Assembly: GCA_934276485.1 (NCBI GenBank)
Contig: CAKQTE010000102.1
Span: forward strand, 1 to 5,503
Origin: an uncultured Spirochaetales bacterium
Lineage (GTDB): Bacteria > Spirochaetota > Spirochaetia > Sphaerochaetales > Sphaerochaetaceae
Direction of reading: 5' to 3'
DNA length: 5,503 bases
Positions 5,399 through 5,503 of this stretch are shown here, one piece after another; the stretch's first letter is position 1, and the number at the start of each line of letters is the position of its first letter. The position numbers were made by a program, and so were the translations under genes. The notes under the pieces were generated by a model that made no database searches, had not been told where the DNA came from, and saw only the letters and a program-made list of their open reading frames with translations.

Positions 5399-5503
5399 CG
5401 TCTAAAATCTTCCTCTATGGTTTTTAATTGATCCAAATTACTTCAAAATCCGGAACATAAATCAAATAATTTCTTTAAATATAAAGAAATAATCCAATTT
5501 ATA
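5379..5503. mobile_element. Possible left end of an inserted element interrupting the TetR gene
   Basis: At the point where TetR similarity ends, the sequence changes to GTAACTATTCAGTCGCATAG and then becomes very AT-rich. IS66-family elements are known to start with GTAA and to duplicate 8 bp of target, which would here be CTATACCT (5371-5378). No transposase, second terminal repeat or second target copy lies in the window, so the identification rests only on the break and the first bases. An unrelated rearrangement or assembly error would look the same. Confidence 0.3.
5469..5490. repeat. AT-rich inverted repeat near the right edge
   Basis: ATTTCTTTA (5469-5477) and TAAAGAAAT (5482-5490) form a 9-bp perfect stem with a 4-nt loop (AATA). 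It is almost free of G and C, and neither strand gives a T-run after it. It lies in sequence of unknown origin beyond the TetR break. It could be part of a mobile-element end or an operator, or a chance feature. Confidence 0.4.

Noticed and set aside
5443..5445. TGA recoding (UGA read as Trp) in the tail peptide
   Set aside because: The frame around it has no supporting homology, so decay or chance is simpler than recoding.

Overview
The window reads as an ordinary bacterial chromosome segment (AT-rich, roughly 40% GC by eye) with four intact genes and one broken one. It probably comes from a Gram-negative anaerobe. The exported N-terminus ending AFA|NG, the InlB-like module protein and the DUF4143 ATPase would suit a gut or host-associated spirochaete (Treponema/Sphaerochaeta type). 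That assignment is a low-confidence inference, because no phylogenetic marker is present.

Left half (1-2977). A ROK-family transcriptional regulator (minus strand, 152-1372) is divergent from an AAA-type ATPase of the DUF4143/COG1373 family (plus strand, 1558-2865). The 185-bp gap between them is dense in symmetry: a 17-bp perfect direct repeat with 32-bp period and three short palindromes. One palindrome lies between the -35 and -10 of the regulator's best promoter and one lies at its expected start point. This is what an autoregulated divergent operator looks like. The regulator keeps its DNA-binding half and its zinc site, but has lost three acidic residues that normally hold the sugar in ROK proteins. 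Its effector may therefore be unusual, or it may have none.

Right half (2978-5503). A two-gene operon runs on the minus strand. The upstream gene (4109-5113) encodes a xylose-isomerase-like TIM-barrel enzyme with a hydrophobic export/anchor segment. After 18 bp comes a secreted protein (2978-4090) with a signal peptide, a helical region, two InlB B-repeat-like modules and a C-terminal Ig-like domain. A strong hairpin terminator follows, in the convergent gap with the ATPase gene. Both products should lie outside the cytoplasm, so they plausibly work on an extracellular or periplasmic carbohydrate, but the substrate is not visible.

Divergent from that operon is the start of a TetR/AcrR-family regulator (plus, 5213 onwards). 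It breaks off after the helix-turn-helix at about 5378. The following sequence starts GTAACTATTCAG, is very AT-rich and does not continue the protein. This resembles the edge of an inserted element (perhaps IS66-like, whose ends begin GTAA), but the window ends before it can be identified.

No rRNA, tRNA or CRISPR array was seen. Nothing here clearly amounts to a new system. The points most worth a second look are the degenerate ROK ligand site with its dense operator, the exported TIM-barrel enzyme operon, and the broken TetR gene.
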